Positions 45,574 to 55,643 of a DNA stretch of 64,000 nucleotides are shown here, piece after piece (position 1 is the first letter of the stretch; each line of letters opens with the position of its first letter). This DNA is from Caprella mutica (lineage: Eukaryota; Arthropoda; Malacostraca; Amphipoda; Caprellidae): NCBI GenBank assembly GCA_947561585.1, contig CANNZV010001050.1, positions 1 through 64,000 on the forward strand. The letters run 5' to 3'. The notes under the pieces were generated by a model. That model was not told where the DNA came from. It saw nothing but the letters and a program-made list of their open reading frames with translations, and did no database searches. Made by a program: the position numbers and the translations under genes.

Positions 45574-45909
45574 TGTTAGAATTAGGTTAAATCAGTGGGT
45601 TAACAACGTTAAGACATAGAGTTTATTTAAAGAGTAAATATGTTATACAATTTAGAAGTCTATGGAGAGATGAGAGGAACTCATCTCTCACTGAGTAAAG
45701 TTCAAGACAGACTAGTATCAGAAACTACAATACAGGGTATTTAACCCTCGACGGAAGTGAGATCGACTTTAGACCTTATGTCCGTTTCTCATTAAAGTAA
45801 TACATGGTTATTGAAACAATAGGTAATTTAATATAGCTGAGCTAGTCTAACAGGAAGTTAACATTAAATATATAACGAGTGTGTAATACATTTAACTAAA
45901 ATTTCAACA
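45574..45909 (-). repeat. copia 3' LTR
   Basis: 336 bases, TG...CA on either strand; by eye no difference from the other LTR, so the insertion is recent relative to everything around it. Confidence 0.93.
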
Positions 45910-45926
45910 CTCCTCCTCACACGACA

Positions 45927-46010
45927 TTATATATTTTTCATACCTATTAATTTAACAAATTTGGTAAATCTATCAATAGGCAACGATTTAGAGAATATGT
46001 CAGACGATCC
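45927..46010 (-). pseudogene. copia pol stub (C-terminal end)
   Basis: The minus strand reads GSSDIFSKSLPIDRFTKF and continues to KLIGMKNI and a stop, just before the polypurine tract. The DIF.K.LP..RF pattern is the usual C-terminal end of copia-type Pol (end of RNase H). Only this stub is in frame; the sequence before it is A-rich and non-coding. Confidence 0.8.
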
Positions 46011-46139
46011 ATTAAAAAAAAAATGAACAACAATTTACATAGGAAATGAATTATTCTAAATTTAAAGACATAAATCTCATTTTAATCAATCCTAAAAATC
46101 AAAACATTAAAACTCAAATTGAAAAATTCTGAAATTCAA

Positions 46140-46500
46140 ATTGAACAATCATAACTGCAAGAATTTTAAACATTTATTAATGGTTTAATTCTATTTCAAA
46201 TAATTCCTTTCTTCCCCTCTTTTTATTTCTGAATGTCGATATAAAATAGAGTCTTCAGAAATCCAAAAAGAAAATATACTATGTATGTAAAATATTTCAA
46301 ACTTACATATAACATTAAAAATCAAACCTATAACTGCAAGAATTTTAAACATTTATTACTGGTTTAATTCGATTTCAAATAATTCCTTTCTTCCCCTCTT
46401 TTTATTTCTGAATGTCGATATAAAATAGATTCTTCAGAAATCCAAAAAGAAAATATACTATGTGTATAAACTATTTCAAATTTACATATAGCTAACATAA
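46140..46500. repeat. 179-bp direct duplication
   Basis: Two tandem copies with the period measured from ATAACTGCAAGAATTTTAAAC at 46151 and 46330. Each contains CCTTTCTTCCCCTCTTTTT. It lies between the pol stub and the captured frame. Confidence 0.85.
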
Positions 46501-47310
46501 AAATAGTATGAATACACATCAAAACTGAAATTAACATATTGTGACATTCTTGCTTATTTTATTTCAATTTAACTTGTAAAAATTAACATTGCTTAATAAT
46601 CATGCAATTAAAATTAACATCCTTCCGTTAAAAAATAGAATTTCTATTTTTAATTATTTTATTGAATAAAATTTACTATTAAATTCTTTCTTCAGAAAAA
46701 TTGAAAGATCGTTTAATATTTTACTGCAAATTAGTTATAAATATAACCATTTCATTTATGTATATTAATTTAAAAATATTTCATTCCTGCAAATTCCTAA
46801 TTTATTTTGACTTTAAAATTTTCTAATCATCAAAATCTAATTAGTATTTCAAAATGAAGAAATATTTATTTCTAAATATTCACTTCTAAATATTCACAAA
46901 TATTCACAGTATGAATATCAATTCTGTATTCAATTCATATGCTCACCTAATAGACCGCGTACTTCTATTAAGTAAACATGCTGAGTCATCAATTAAAATA
47001 ATAATTAAATGCTGTGTCGGTAGTTTTTGTTACGATTCAAAGATTAAGCTGCTGATCATTAAAAAGCAATAAAAATTCTATCTAACTACTATCCAAAAAA
47101 CTAATTTCAATTAATTTGAGAATTCACTTCACAAATGCTGAAGCAAGTTGTACACCGGTGCAAGAACCGTAGAGGCGAAAGTTAACTAAACCTACCACTA
47201 GACTAACATCAGGTTATTTATTTACTGTGAATAGAACTACAATATGGCGTAAGTTAAATGTCAGTTAAACTAAGTCATTTTAGCAACTCAACACTACCAC
47301 TTTCTTGTGT
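46501..47310. other. A+T-rich copia interior
   Basis: Non-coding as far as I can see. The last part (47150-47310) is less A+T-rich and directly follows the stop of the Gly/Tyr/Gln-rich frame, so it may be captured 3' untranslated sequence. Confidence 0.4.
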
Positions 47311-47312
47311 AG

Positions 47313-47759
47313 CTATTTACACACAAACAAGTCTTTACTTATTTTACTTCTTGTAGTTGTAGTTCCCATAGTCACCACCCTGCGTGGAGTTGCTTCAGCT
47401 TTGCTGGGGCGTTTGTCCGGTTTGTTGTCCATAGCCACTCCAATTACCGGCAGCTTGTCCAGTGGTTGCGGCACTCCAACCGCCCGGTGCCTGTTGTCCC
47501 CAGTTGCCGTAAGAGATTTGGGTTGGCGGTGTCTGTTGCTGCTGTGCATAGTAATTCTGCTGCTGTCCATAGTACCCCCCACTGTTTCAAGTGCCGTATC
47601 CTCCTCCTTGCTGGGTGTATTCAGATTGGGGTAGCTCTGGGATGAGTAGCTGTTACCCCCATAGCCCCCTGAACCGTAACCACTGCTGCTGGAGTTATCG
47701 CCCTGTTGATGTCTGTTTCCGTCTAGGGGAACAATCCCCGGTAACTTATTTGAAGTCAT
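47313..47759 (-). CDS. Gly/Tyr/Gln-rich frame inside copia (probable captured host sequence)
   Basis: A 148-codon open frame on the minus strand starts at ATG 47759. The first 13 residues (MTSNKLPGIVPLD) resemble the start of a copia Gag. Residues 23-45 are a low-complexity stretch (SSSSGYGSGGYGGNSYSSQS) like the prion-like tails of RNA-binding proteins. After about residue 55 the open frame turns ordinary, but another frame on the same strand takes over the composition (47620-47344: GGYYGQQQNYYAQQQQ, SYGNWGQQAPGGW, GGDYGNYNYKK then stop) with two internal TGA codons. A frameshift has therefore split one Gly/Tyr/Gln-rich tail. It has no intron. Its origin from an hnRNP- or FUS-like transcript is inference. 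The base composition (G+C-rich) stands out from the element. Confidence 0.6.
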   Translation of the reverse strand: MTSNKLPGIVPLDGNRHQQGDNSSSSGYGSGGYGGNSYSSQSYPNLNTPSKEEDTALETVGGTMDSSRITMHSSNRHRQPKSLTATGDNRHRAVGVPQPLDKLPVIGVAMDNKPDKRPSKAEATPRRVVTMGTTTTRSKISKDLFVCK

Positions 47760-47771
47760 GTTTTTTCAAAG

Positions 47772-49022
47772 TATTTATTATCTTTCAATACTTAACAAAC
47801 ATAAACAACCAAACCAGTTAAATTGATTTACTGTTTGACTGAATTGATGTTTTAAAATTATTCTAATTCATAAGAATAACTTCACTGAATATAAGTATTT
47901 ACTATCATTCAATACTTTAACAAAAATAAACAACCAAAGCAGTTAACTTGATTTACTGTTTAACTGAATTGATGTTTTAACATTATTCTAATTCATAAGA
48001 ATAACTGCACTGAATATAAGTATTTACTATCATTCAATACTTTAACAAACATAAACAACCAAAGCAGTTAACTTGATTTACTTGTTTAACTGAATTGATG
48101 TTTTAACATTATTCTAATTCATAAGAATAACTGCACTGAATATAAGTATTTACTATCATTCAATACTTTAACAAACATAAACAACCAAAGCAGTTAACTT
48201 GATTTACTGTTTAACTGAATTGATGTTTTAACATTATTCTAATTCATAAGAATAACTGCACTGAATATAAGTATTTACTATCATTCAATACTTTAACAAA
48301 AATAAACAACCAAAGCAGTTAACTTGATTTACTGTTTAACTGAATTGATGTTTTAACATTATTCTAATTCATAAGAATAACTGCACTGAATATAAGTATT
48401 TACTATCATTCAATACTTTAACAAACATAAACAACCAAAGCAGTTAACTTGATTTACTTGTTTAACTGAATTGATGTTTTAACATTATTCTAATTCATAA
48501 GAATAACTGCACTGAATATAAGTATTTACTATCATTCAATACTTTAACAAACATAAACAACCAAAGCAGTTAACTTGATTTACTGTTTAACTGAATTGAT
48601 GTTTTAACATTATTCTAATTCATAAGAATAACTGCACTGAATATAAGTATTTACTATCATTCAATACTTTAACAAAAATAAACAACCAAAGCAGTTAACT
48701 TGATTTACTGTTTAACTGAATTGATGTTTTAACATTATTCTAATTCATAAGAATAACTGCACTGAATATAAGTATTTACTATCATTCAATACTTTAACAA
48801 ACATAAACAACCAAAGCAGTTAACTTGATTTACTGTTTAACTGAATTGATGTTTTAACATTATTCTAATTCATAAGAATAAATGCACTGAATATAAGTAT
48901 TTACTATCATTCAATACTTTAACAAACATAAACAACCAAAGCAGTTAACTTGATTTACTGTTTAACTGAATTTGATGTTTTAAAATTATTCTAATTCATA
49001 AGAATAACTTCACTGAATATAA
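47772..49022. repeat. 125/126-bp tandem array inside copia
   Basis: About ten copies. The period is 125 (ATTCAATACTTT recurs at about 47907 and 48032) with a 126-base variant carrying one more T (TTTACTTGTTTAAC). CAAAAATAAAC and CAAACATAAAC variants alternate with a longer period. The leftmost partial unit runs directly into the bases before the ATG at 47759, so on the sense strand the array occupies the 5' leader between primer site and start codon. Confidence 0.93.
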
Positions 49023-49385
49023 TTATTAATATTTAATTGGAACAGTAACACAGCCTTAGTTCGCAAGAACCTTTTGTTGAAAGACTGTTTACCAAAGGAT
49101 AAGGTCACAGATTTAAAGGTAATTTGTGACCTCTCTTGACACCTCTTCCGCAAAAATACTAAATCATTATATTATAACACAAGTGCATTTTTCGCTAGAG
49201 CAATCATTATAATTGACCTCATTTGCGCGTGATCACGATTTGCTTACGCAAGCGTTTTAAGTGATATGTTTCATATAGGTTAACACTTTTTTCACAGCAC
49301 TTCGTTTTTATTACTATTATAAACTTCTAATTTGTTTAAACATAATTTGATTTATAAACTCTTATCGTTCACTGGGCCCATAACC

Positions 49386-49721
49386 TGTTAGAATTAGGTT
49401 AAATCAGTGGGTTAACAACGTTAAGACATAGAGTTTATTTAAAGAGTAAATATGTTATACAATTTAGAAGTCTATGGAGAGATGAGAGGAACTCATCTCT
49501 CACTGAGTAAAGTTCAAGACAGACTAGTATCAGAAACTACAATACAGGGTATTTAACCCTCGACGGAAGTGAGATCGACTTTAGACCTTATGTCCGTTTC
49601 TCATTAAAGTAATACATGGTTATTGAAACAATAGGTAATTTAATATAGCTGAGCTAGTCTAACAGGAAGTTAACATTAAATATATAACGAGTGTGTAATA
49701 CATTTAACTAAAATTTCAACA
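49386..49721 (-). repeat. copia 5' LTR
   Basis: 336 bases, partner of 45574-45909. The adjacent primer binding site is at 49371-49385 on the minus strand. Confidence 0.93.
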
Positions 49722-50915
49722 CTTTACTGGGTAAGATAATAAAGACTTTTTATCAACAATTTTTATCAAAATAATATTATATATTCGATATTTCGTTTTC
49801 CTGGTGGAAATGGATTGAAGCAGGCTTGTGTACTGTTCTGAAAAGGAAATAAATATTAATGTTGAATTTATGTCGGACTCTATTATTTCGAGGATGGTGT
49901 TGGTGTATTGCAATTATACATCATTATACTGATACATCACCAGGTAGAACTATTGATGCTACCAACAACAAACATGACGGTCGTGCATCCAGGCATACCG
50001 CATAACCTGAAGGAAAGATAAATAATCGAATTAGTTCACTTAGGTATATGCTGAATATAGTTTTGAAACTTAGTCACAATATTCTCGAGGCTTGCACCAT
50101 TCTCTTCTCCCCCCACCACATATATATTGGTCATGCGTTGGTCATGTGTGGTTGTGCGTGGTCATGCGTCTTTTAAATATTGGTCGTGCGGTGCCGTGCG
50201 TGGTCATGCATCTTTTAGTCAAACCCCTTGGAGCCCACATTTGAAATACATTGCAAATAAAAGTTTATCCAAAATGAGCATTCTGAAATATATCTCCAAT
50301 CATAATTGGGGGGGCCGATCGAGAAGTACTTCTTAGATTATATAAGACACTTATCCGAAGTATTTTTGATTACGGCTCAGTCTTTTATATGACAGCATCT
50401 AAGACTAATCTAGAAAAATTGAATAAAATACAGAATTGTTGTTTGAGATTAGCAATTGGAGCCAGAAAAACCTCCCCAATTACATCTATAGAGGTAGAAA
50501 GCAATGTTTCACCACTCAACTTACATAGAAAACAAATTCTCTTAAAAAACTTTTTTAGAATATCAGAACTGCCCAAAACATTACCCGTCACTAATGATCT
50601 TTTTAACCCTATCAGCAGATCATATCAGAAAGCCTGGTCTTCAACAATTAGATTACCACCCATGATAGTTAGGAGCATGAAACTCCTTATGGAACTGCAA
50701 TTTCCAGCTCCCCAGCCTGAATTCACAGTCCTAATATCACCTGTCCCTCCGTGGATAAATCTTCTTCTTTTTATTAAACCAGTACTTGATGCTGTTGTTA
50801 GTAAAAGAAATATTTCAAATCAATTAATTTTGTCACTGTTCAAGGACTTGCAAGTGATTGAATATAAAGATTATATTGAAATATATACTGATGGGTCTGT
50901 GATCTCATGACGTCG

Positions 50916-51559
50916 CTTGGTATACAGATATCTGCATCTGAAATATTTGGTTATAGGTAGACCGTAGATCTTCATGAAATAACTTTTGATTAGGTAGTAG
51001 CTAGGCCAGTCTGAAAAGAAGGTCTCCTCAGACTCATGATTTTTACAGAAATTGGGATTTGGGCGCAGCAAATAACATGGGAAGATAGGAATTAAATAGG
51101 ACTTGGGCGCAGGATTAATCCACAAATCCTGCTGTACTTTTCAGACTGGTAGCTAGGTACTTGGTCAAATATTTAATTAAATAAATCGTAAATGTTAATA
51201 TATAATTATATATACGGTATACCTAATACTGAAATCATTTATTGAATTTAGCTCAGAATCAGATGATAATGATATTCAATAATAATTAGATTTGTGTCTA
51301 CTACGATCAGTACGTCGTACGATGATTACGATCGATTGTGTTATCATGTTATGATGTTATGTGTATTATTGTATACCTAGTGTATTCTCCAACAATGATT
51401 ATAAATTGAAGAACTATAGAGAGTAAATTCTAATAGAAAAATGTAGGTTTATAACATTCATCACGATAAAATCGATATGGTGAAATATATATAATGAATA
51501 TTTGTCGGCGGATTTCTTCAATTTAGGAATGAATGAAAATCATATAATCATAGATTACT
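50916..51559. other. unassigned insertion between the RNase H halves
   Basis: The LINE frame breaks after TDGSVIS and resumes near 51560. The interval contains the 144-bp MITE and otherwise A+T-rich sequence of unknown origin. No clear TIRs or target duplication for the outer insertion. Confidence 0.45.
50998..51157. mobile_element. 144-bp CCAGTCTG MITE in the LINE RNase H region
   Basis: The element is 51006-51149. The ends CCAGTCTGAAAAG and CTTTTCAGACTGG are perfectly inverted, flanked by the perfect 8-bp duplication TAGCTAGG. The length equals that of the 44187 element, but the subterminal bases differ, so it is a sister family. Confidence 0.88.
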
Positions 51560-52425
51560 AACTTTACTGATCTGGGAAGCTGAGAATTCCACATCTGCTG
51601 CATTGATAGTTTGTACCTCTGAACATTATAAATATCAATCATTTGGGCAGAACTATTTGCAATATATAAGGCTTTAGAATACCTTCTCAATGTACATCAT
51701 GCAAACAAAGGAGTGGTAATTTACTCAGATTCTCAGTCAGGCTTGTACTTAATTCTCAATAAAACACCAAAGACTCACTTGAATCTTGTGTTCAGTATAC
51801 AGAATATTTTGCTTGAACTAAATTTCAGATATCGTGTAGTAATCCAATTTATCCCAGGTCACTCGGGTATTGTTGGGAATGAATTGGCAGATGAGTCTGC
51901 AAAGGCAGCTCATAGACTCTCTTTCATCACAGAATCTCCCATTTGTAAGAATGAGAAGAGTAGATTATCTCAGGGGAGACTGCTAGATGCCTGGCACTTG
52001 GCAGGAATGGTGGTATGACCAAATATTAATAACAGATAAAGGTAAGCACATTCAAAAGATAAAAGCTGATCTCTCTTTCTGGCCATGGTCTTCCCATCCT
52101 GTTAGATCCATCGAAACAGCACTTGCCAAATTCAGAATTGGTCACATTGGTTTGAACTATCACCTTAGTAGATTTGGAATGAGGGATTGTAGCCTTTGTA
52201 ATTGTGGATTAGAAGAAACTATTGATCATTTCTTACTCACATGTCCTAATTATTCTAATATAAGGAGTCAAGGACTGATCTTTATTTTAACATGAGTGAA
52301 TTAAATGTTCCCATGACTATCAAAAATTTATTAGGAGGTGGTAATTTTGACACCTCAACTCAGAAAAAAATATTATCCTATATAGCCCAATTTCTTCTAA
52401 AGACAAATAGACTAAAAGATTTATA

Positions 52426-53140
52426 ATGATGCAGCTTTTAACAATCTTGTTTCTTCTTCTAGCCAACTACTTAAGTCCTCTAGCTTGGATAGGGAGTAAT
52501 TTCATCACCCCAATAATTAATACTAACTCAACAGAATTAACCACTAAATGCATATCAAATTTAAAAAAAAAAAATAAGAAAGGTCTCCCGAGTGCAGAAT
52601 GCTTTTTCTTCTTGAATAATATCTGTAAATTTGATTCGGAAGGTATTTTGTTATCTCAAATAGTAAAATAAGTAAATGTTGAGGTCCCTTTAGTATGACT
52701 GTCCACCAAAGTAGTGGGTGCATGAATTGGTGGATTGAATATAAGATGTAAATTATCACCTAGAGTTCCCTTGTCCAGAAATTGAAGTACCAGTCTTGAT
52801 CTCTTTTGAGGCGCTTCGTGGTTGTCCAGGCGAATCAATGGTAATCGGGTCTCAACCAGGTCTTCATGTTCCAGCCTCCGCATTTTACATTTTTATAGGT
52901 TGAAAACTATTAATACTTTTAATAGGGTAGCTAATTTACTAATCATTCACTAAAAGGGAAAATATTTTAAGCATCAGTAATGAAATCTAGGTTGAATAGC
53001 CGTATAAAAAGAAACATATAGATATATATGAATTGTTACTAAACTCTGCTTTTATTTTTCAGAAAACTGAACCCCACAGACTTGAGGTACATGGTCCCTG
53101 TTAGGACCGATATCCTCATAAAACTGAAGAAAGAAGAAGA
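52426..53140. other. LINE 3' untranslated region (probable)
   Basis: Follows the end of the LINE frame (a TAATGA stop near 52424). It ends with GAAGAAAGAAGAAGAAGA near 53125-53140, a simple tail of the kind LINEs end with, before G+C-richer sequence begins. Confidence 0.45.
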
Positions 53141-53235
53141 AGAGTAGAGGGCTTAGGAGCAATTAAGCAGTTAGCCGCAGCGTCGAGGCGGGCGTCCTCG
53201 CGCATTTTACCGCAAGTCGCGGTAGCATTATAAGA
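53141..53235. other. short G+C-rich patch
   Basis: CAGTTAGCCGCAGCGTCGAG and CGCAAGTCGCGGTAGC stand out in composition. No assignment. Confidence 0.3.
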
Positions 53236-53471
53236 TAGGGTCATGCAGGTAAATTGCGGCCCTTTAATTTTAAATTGCGGCCGTCTCTTAAGTAAAACAT
53301 TCTGAACCGAAATTACATTAAAATGGCAGAGCTATCAAAAGAAGCGCAGTGCATGTTATAATTCATTAATTTAAGTTATTAATGTGTGTTTTGAAGCTAA
53401 GATGTTTCTGTTGTTAGAGGCCGCAGTTTGATAGTTTGCCGCAATTTACCTGCTTGACGGCCTTGACCCTA
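53236..53471. mobile_element. 232-bp TA-flanked MITE, second copy
   Basis: The element is 53238-53469, flanked by TA. GGGTCATGCAGGTAAATTGC matches the 44155 element. The interior is the reverse complement of the non-interrupted part of that element (AAAGAAGC-CAGTG-AT, TTTTGAAGCTA). The right end has a small internal duplication (CTTGACGGCCTTGACCC). Confidence 0.9.
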
Positions 53472-53682
53472 GTTAACCATGCAAGCCAAATTGATTGTGT
53501 ATTACTAACTAGTATTATCATAATTTATGAGCCACTGATATGGGTAAGGCCTTAGATACTATACGTCATGTATACGATAACCAGTCTGTATTTGGTGCAC
53601 ACTGCACAGTGTCCCTCTGGGCTCTGACTTTTTCAAAAAGCTGAAAAAATTCACCAAACATAATGACGTTAATGGTAACTGT

Positions 53683-53897
53683 CCAGTCTGCAGAATGCGT
53701 CTTCTCCCGCAGAGATTTTAATTTGAGAGACAGTTACTCTCCGACTCACAGTAGCAGATTCAAAATCTCCCGCAGCTAAATTAATGGTAACATTGGAATT
53801 TATTCAAGATCTCCCGCAGAGATCTCAAATTTCTAAAAATTCAATCATAAACTCCCGCAGAGAGTCTTGGAAAAATGTTCCATATTCTGCAGACTGG
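53683..53897. mobile_element. 215-bp CCAGTCTG element
   Basis: The ends CCAGTCTGCAGAAT and ATTCTGCAGACTGG match those of the 44187 element. The interior has CTCCCGCAGAGA words repeated four to five times. The left flank GTAACTGT and right flank GTAGCTAACTGT are similar but not a clean 8-bp duplication. Confidence 0.7.
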
Positions 53898-53939
53898 GTA
53901 GCTAACTGTTAACTTAGGAATAAATAGCTCAGTGCTCAC

Positions 53940-54150
53940 CATGTTTCAGAGGCTGGAAAATTGTAGGTAAGCCAATTTTGAGCCAAAATTACACAAAAAA
54001 TCTGAGCCAAGCCAATTTGGCTCATTTTTTTAAGATTTCAAGCCAAAATTAACATGGGAACATAGGAATTAATTCAAAATTTGAAGCCAATTAAACATAT
54101 CTGAGATTTGACCATTTCAAATCTAAGCCAATTAATTGGCTTTAAGTGAC
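53940..54150. repeat. AAGCCAATT word repeat
   Basis: The words AGCCAATTTTGAGCCAAAAT and AAGCCAATTAA recur about eight times, the last in both orientations (TTAATTGGCTTT). Possibly a small foldback relic. Confidence 0.5.
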
Positions 54151-54204
54151 ATACTCTTATAGGGTGATTGTGCCAGTAATCGGCATACCTCTAGTAGCTA
54201 ATCG

Positions 54205-54440
54205 GAATAGCAGCCATGTTTTAAAGTATGGCGACTTTTGAGGGGTTAAATAAGTTAGAAAACCTGTAAATAACAAGTAAATCACTCCTAAAATAGTCTC
54301 AAGAGATACACATGCATCAGGCATGAGGCATAAGGATGTTTCCAAGTGTAAAATCTACACTAGGAACTCAAATTTCTCATTTAAAGTGGCGACCGGGATT
54401 CATTTTCTCACTAAACTGGCGACTTTCCTGCCACACATTA
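54205..54440. repeat. repeat X, copy 1
   Basis: CCATGTTTTAAAGTATGGCG... through CACATGCATCAGGCATGAGG to AAGTGTAAAATCTACAC. Copy 2 is at 58545-58690, continued at 63957-64000; this copy shows the empty site for MITE-B copy 2. Confidence 0.7.
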
Positions 54441-55643
54441 AAACATGGAATAGCAGACACATTAAGTATTAATTTCGATATATCATATTAAGCATTAGGG
54501 TCTTGCAAACTAAATTATTGAAGAACTAACTATTATATTTCATTAGTAACACTTTCTAATCATTTCACCAGACATATTAACAGGTAGCTTCCGATCATTG
54601 TTGGAAAGTTGAGTTATCGGTCAGTTCGTTGTAATTTTCGTAAGAGAATGGTTCCTCTTTGAAACTCCTGAGTGTGTTTCAGTAGCTTTTAATGTACCAG
54701 GTGTATGTTTTTCTAGATGTAGCTATATTTTACGATTTATCAGTGCATTTTAAAATCTAAACAAACAAATACTTACTTTTTATTTAAAATAGTAGTCCGA
54801 TCACTAGATTATCAGAATATCTAATTTCAATGTTCGGACAGACTGGCCGATTAAACATAGAATCCATCCGTCCACCCTGACGATTACTGGAAAAACTTCC
54901 CGTCATGCGGCCGATAACAAACTGCTATTTTAACTTATTAATTTAGATCGTTACATTGACCGATAACATTAATGAATAAATTTGAGATAGTTATGCTTGT
55001 ATATTCTCCGAAGAAAATAAGTTATTACCTACATATGATAACAAGGTATGATTATACTTTAACGTCAAATATATAAATATTTTACATAATAATACCCACT
55101 TGTATAGTGTCACGTGTGAATTATATATGGCGTTTGTCAATAACCAAAATACGTAAAATTCAATCAGAAGGATTTAGAATCAACTGAAAACAGGACTTCC
55201 ACTCCAGGTTGTGAATGGTTTAATCTACATCACAATAGTGGAAGAGGGCAAACCAGAGGGAATGTAGAGGGCATATGTAACGGCATTTACTTATTTACTT
55301 TTAAAATGGGACATCCGAATTATGTCCCGTTTAAACTTAAACAAAGTAACAGTTATCTAGGGGCCGAAAATTACTTGGGAACCTAGCTTTGGAACTATTT
55401 CAATGAAAATCGAATGGAGGTACAGCAATTTCAGAATAATTTTTATCAATAAATAAAATGTGTTATAGACTTATAGTTAGCATTATAATGAAGCTAAGAT
55501 ATCTGCTACTAAATAGACATTAAATGCATGACAATTACGGCTTACTTTTATTTAAAATAGTTACCCCTTATTTCAGAATTATTCTAATAAAAGAATACGT
55601 ATACTAGAGGCTGCTGGCTTGATAACTAATTTAATAAATATTA

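Larger units (their letters stand above)
45569..49726 (-). mobile_element. young copia-type LTR retrotransposon, non-autonomous
   Basis: Two 336-bp direct LTRs (45574-45909 and 49386-49721) look identical. They begin TG and end CA and are flanked by the 5-bp duplication CTTTA. The element reads on the minus strand. Just inside the 5' LTR the primer site GGTTATGGGCCCAGT (49385-49371) is complementary to the anticodon region of initiator tRNA-Met, as in copia. A purine-rich tract GTGTGAGGAGGAG precedes the 3' LTR. Between them only a stub of pol remains; instead there is a 125-bp array and a captured-looking coding stretch. It cannot move without help from a full-length relative. Confidence 0.93.
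44884..50236. mobile_element. 5.3-kb element with about 450-bp TIRs and a 10-bp TSD
   Basis: The element is 44894-50226. The TIRs 44894-45343 and 49777-50226 are near-identical inverted copies beginning GGTTTGACTAAAAG. The flanks are CTTGGAGCCC on both sides (44884-44893 and 50227-50236). Long TIRs with a 9-11-bp duplication are the hallmark of Mutator-like elements; the assignment is inference because no transposase remains. The outer 130 bases contain repeated CGCACGACCA words. Most of the interior is the copia element described next. Confidence 0.88.
43984..52425 (+). pseudogene. LINE with RT and RNase H domains, split by nested insertions
   Basis: The 5' part is missing. Segments: 43984-44154, 44547-44893, 50237-50915 and about 51560-52425. 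RT: LGIKGRLLNWIQEFLSDRK, then VPQGSILAPTLFN across the first insertion site, AEYADDIVLFC with YADD at 44631-44642, and FKYLGIILD. The connection domain has FDYGSVFYMTAS and KIQNCCLRLAIGA. RNase H: EIYTDGS (50881-50898), VVIYSDSQSGL (51709 on) and PGHSGIVGNELADE. A terminal CSLCNCGLEE-HFLLTCP is the usual Cys/His motif. RT plus RNase H fits the I/Jockey-like LINE group. Internal stops (for example DK*GFALN near 44735), a frameshift near 50310 and one near 51650 make it non-functional. Confidence 0.9.

Noticed and set aside
47305..47634. 109-codon plus-strand ORF
   Set aside because: Shadow of the Gly/Tyr/Gln-rich frame on the minus strand.
43995..53155. GAGTAGAGGGCTT at both ends of the LINE as its target duplication
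   Set aside because: The left occurrence is inside coding sequence of the RT, so it cannot be flanking DNA; probably chance.
53683..53897. A clean 8-bp target duplication for the third CCAGTCTG element
   Set aside because: The flanks GTAACTGT and GTAGCTAA do not match; the ends are convincing but the duplication is not.
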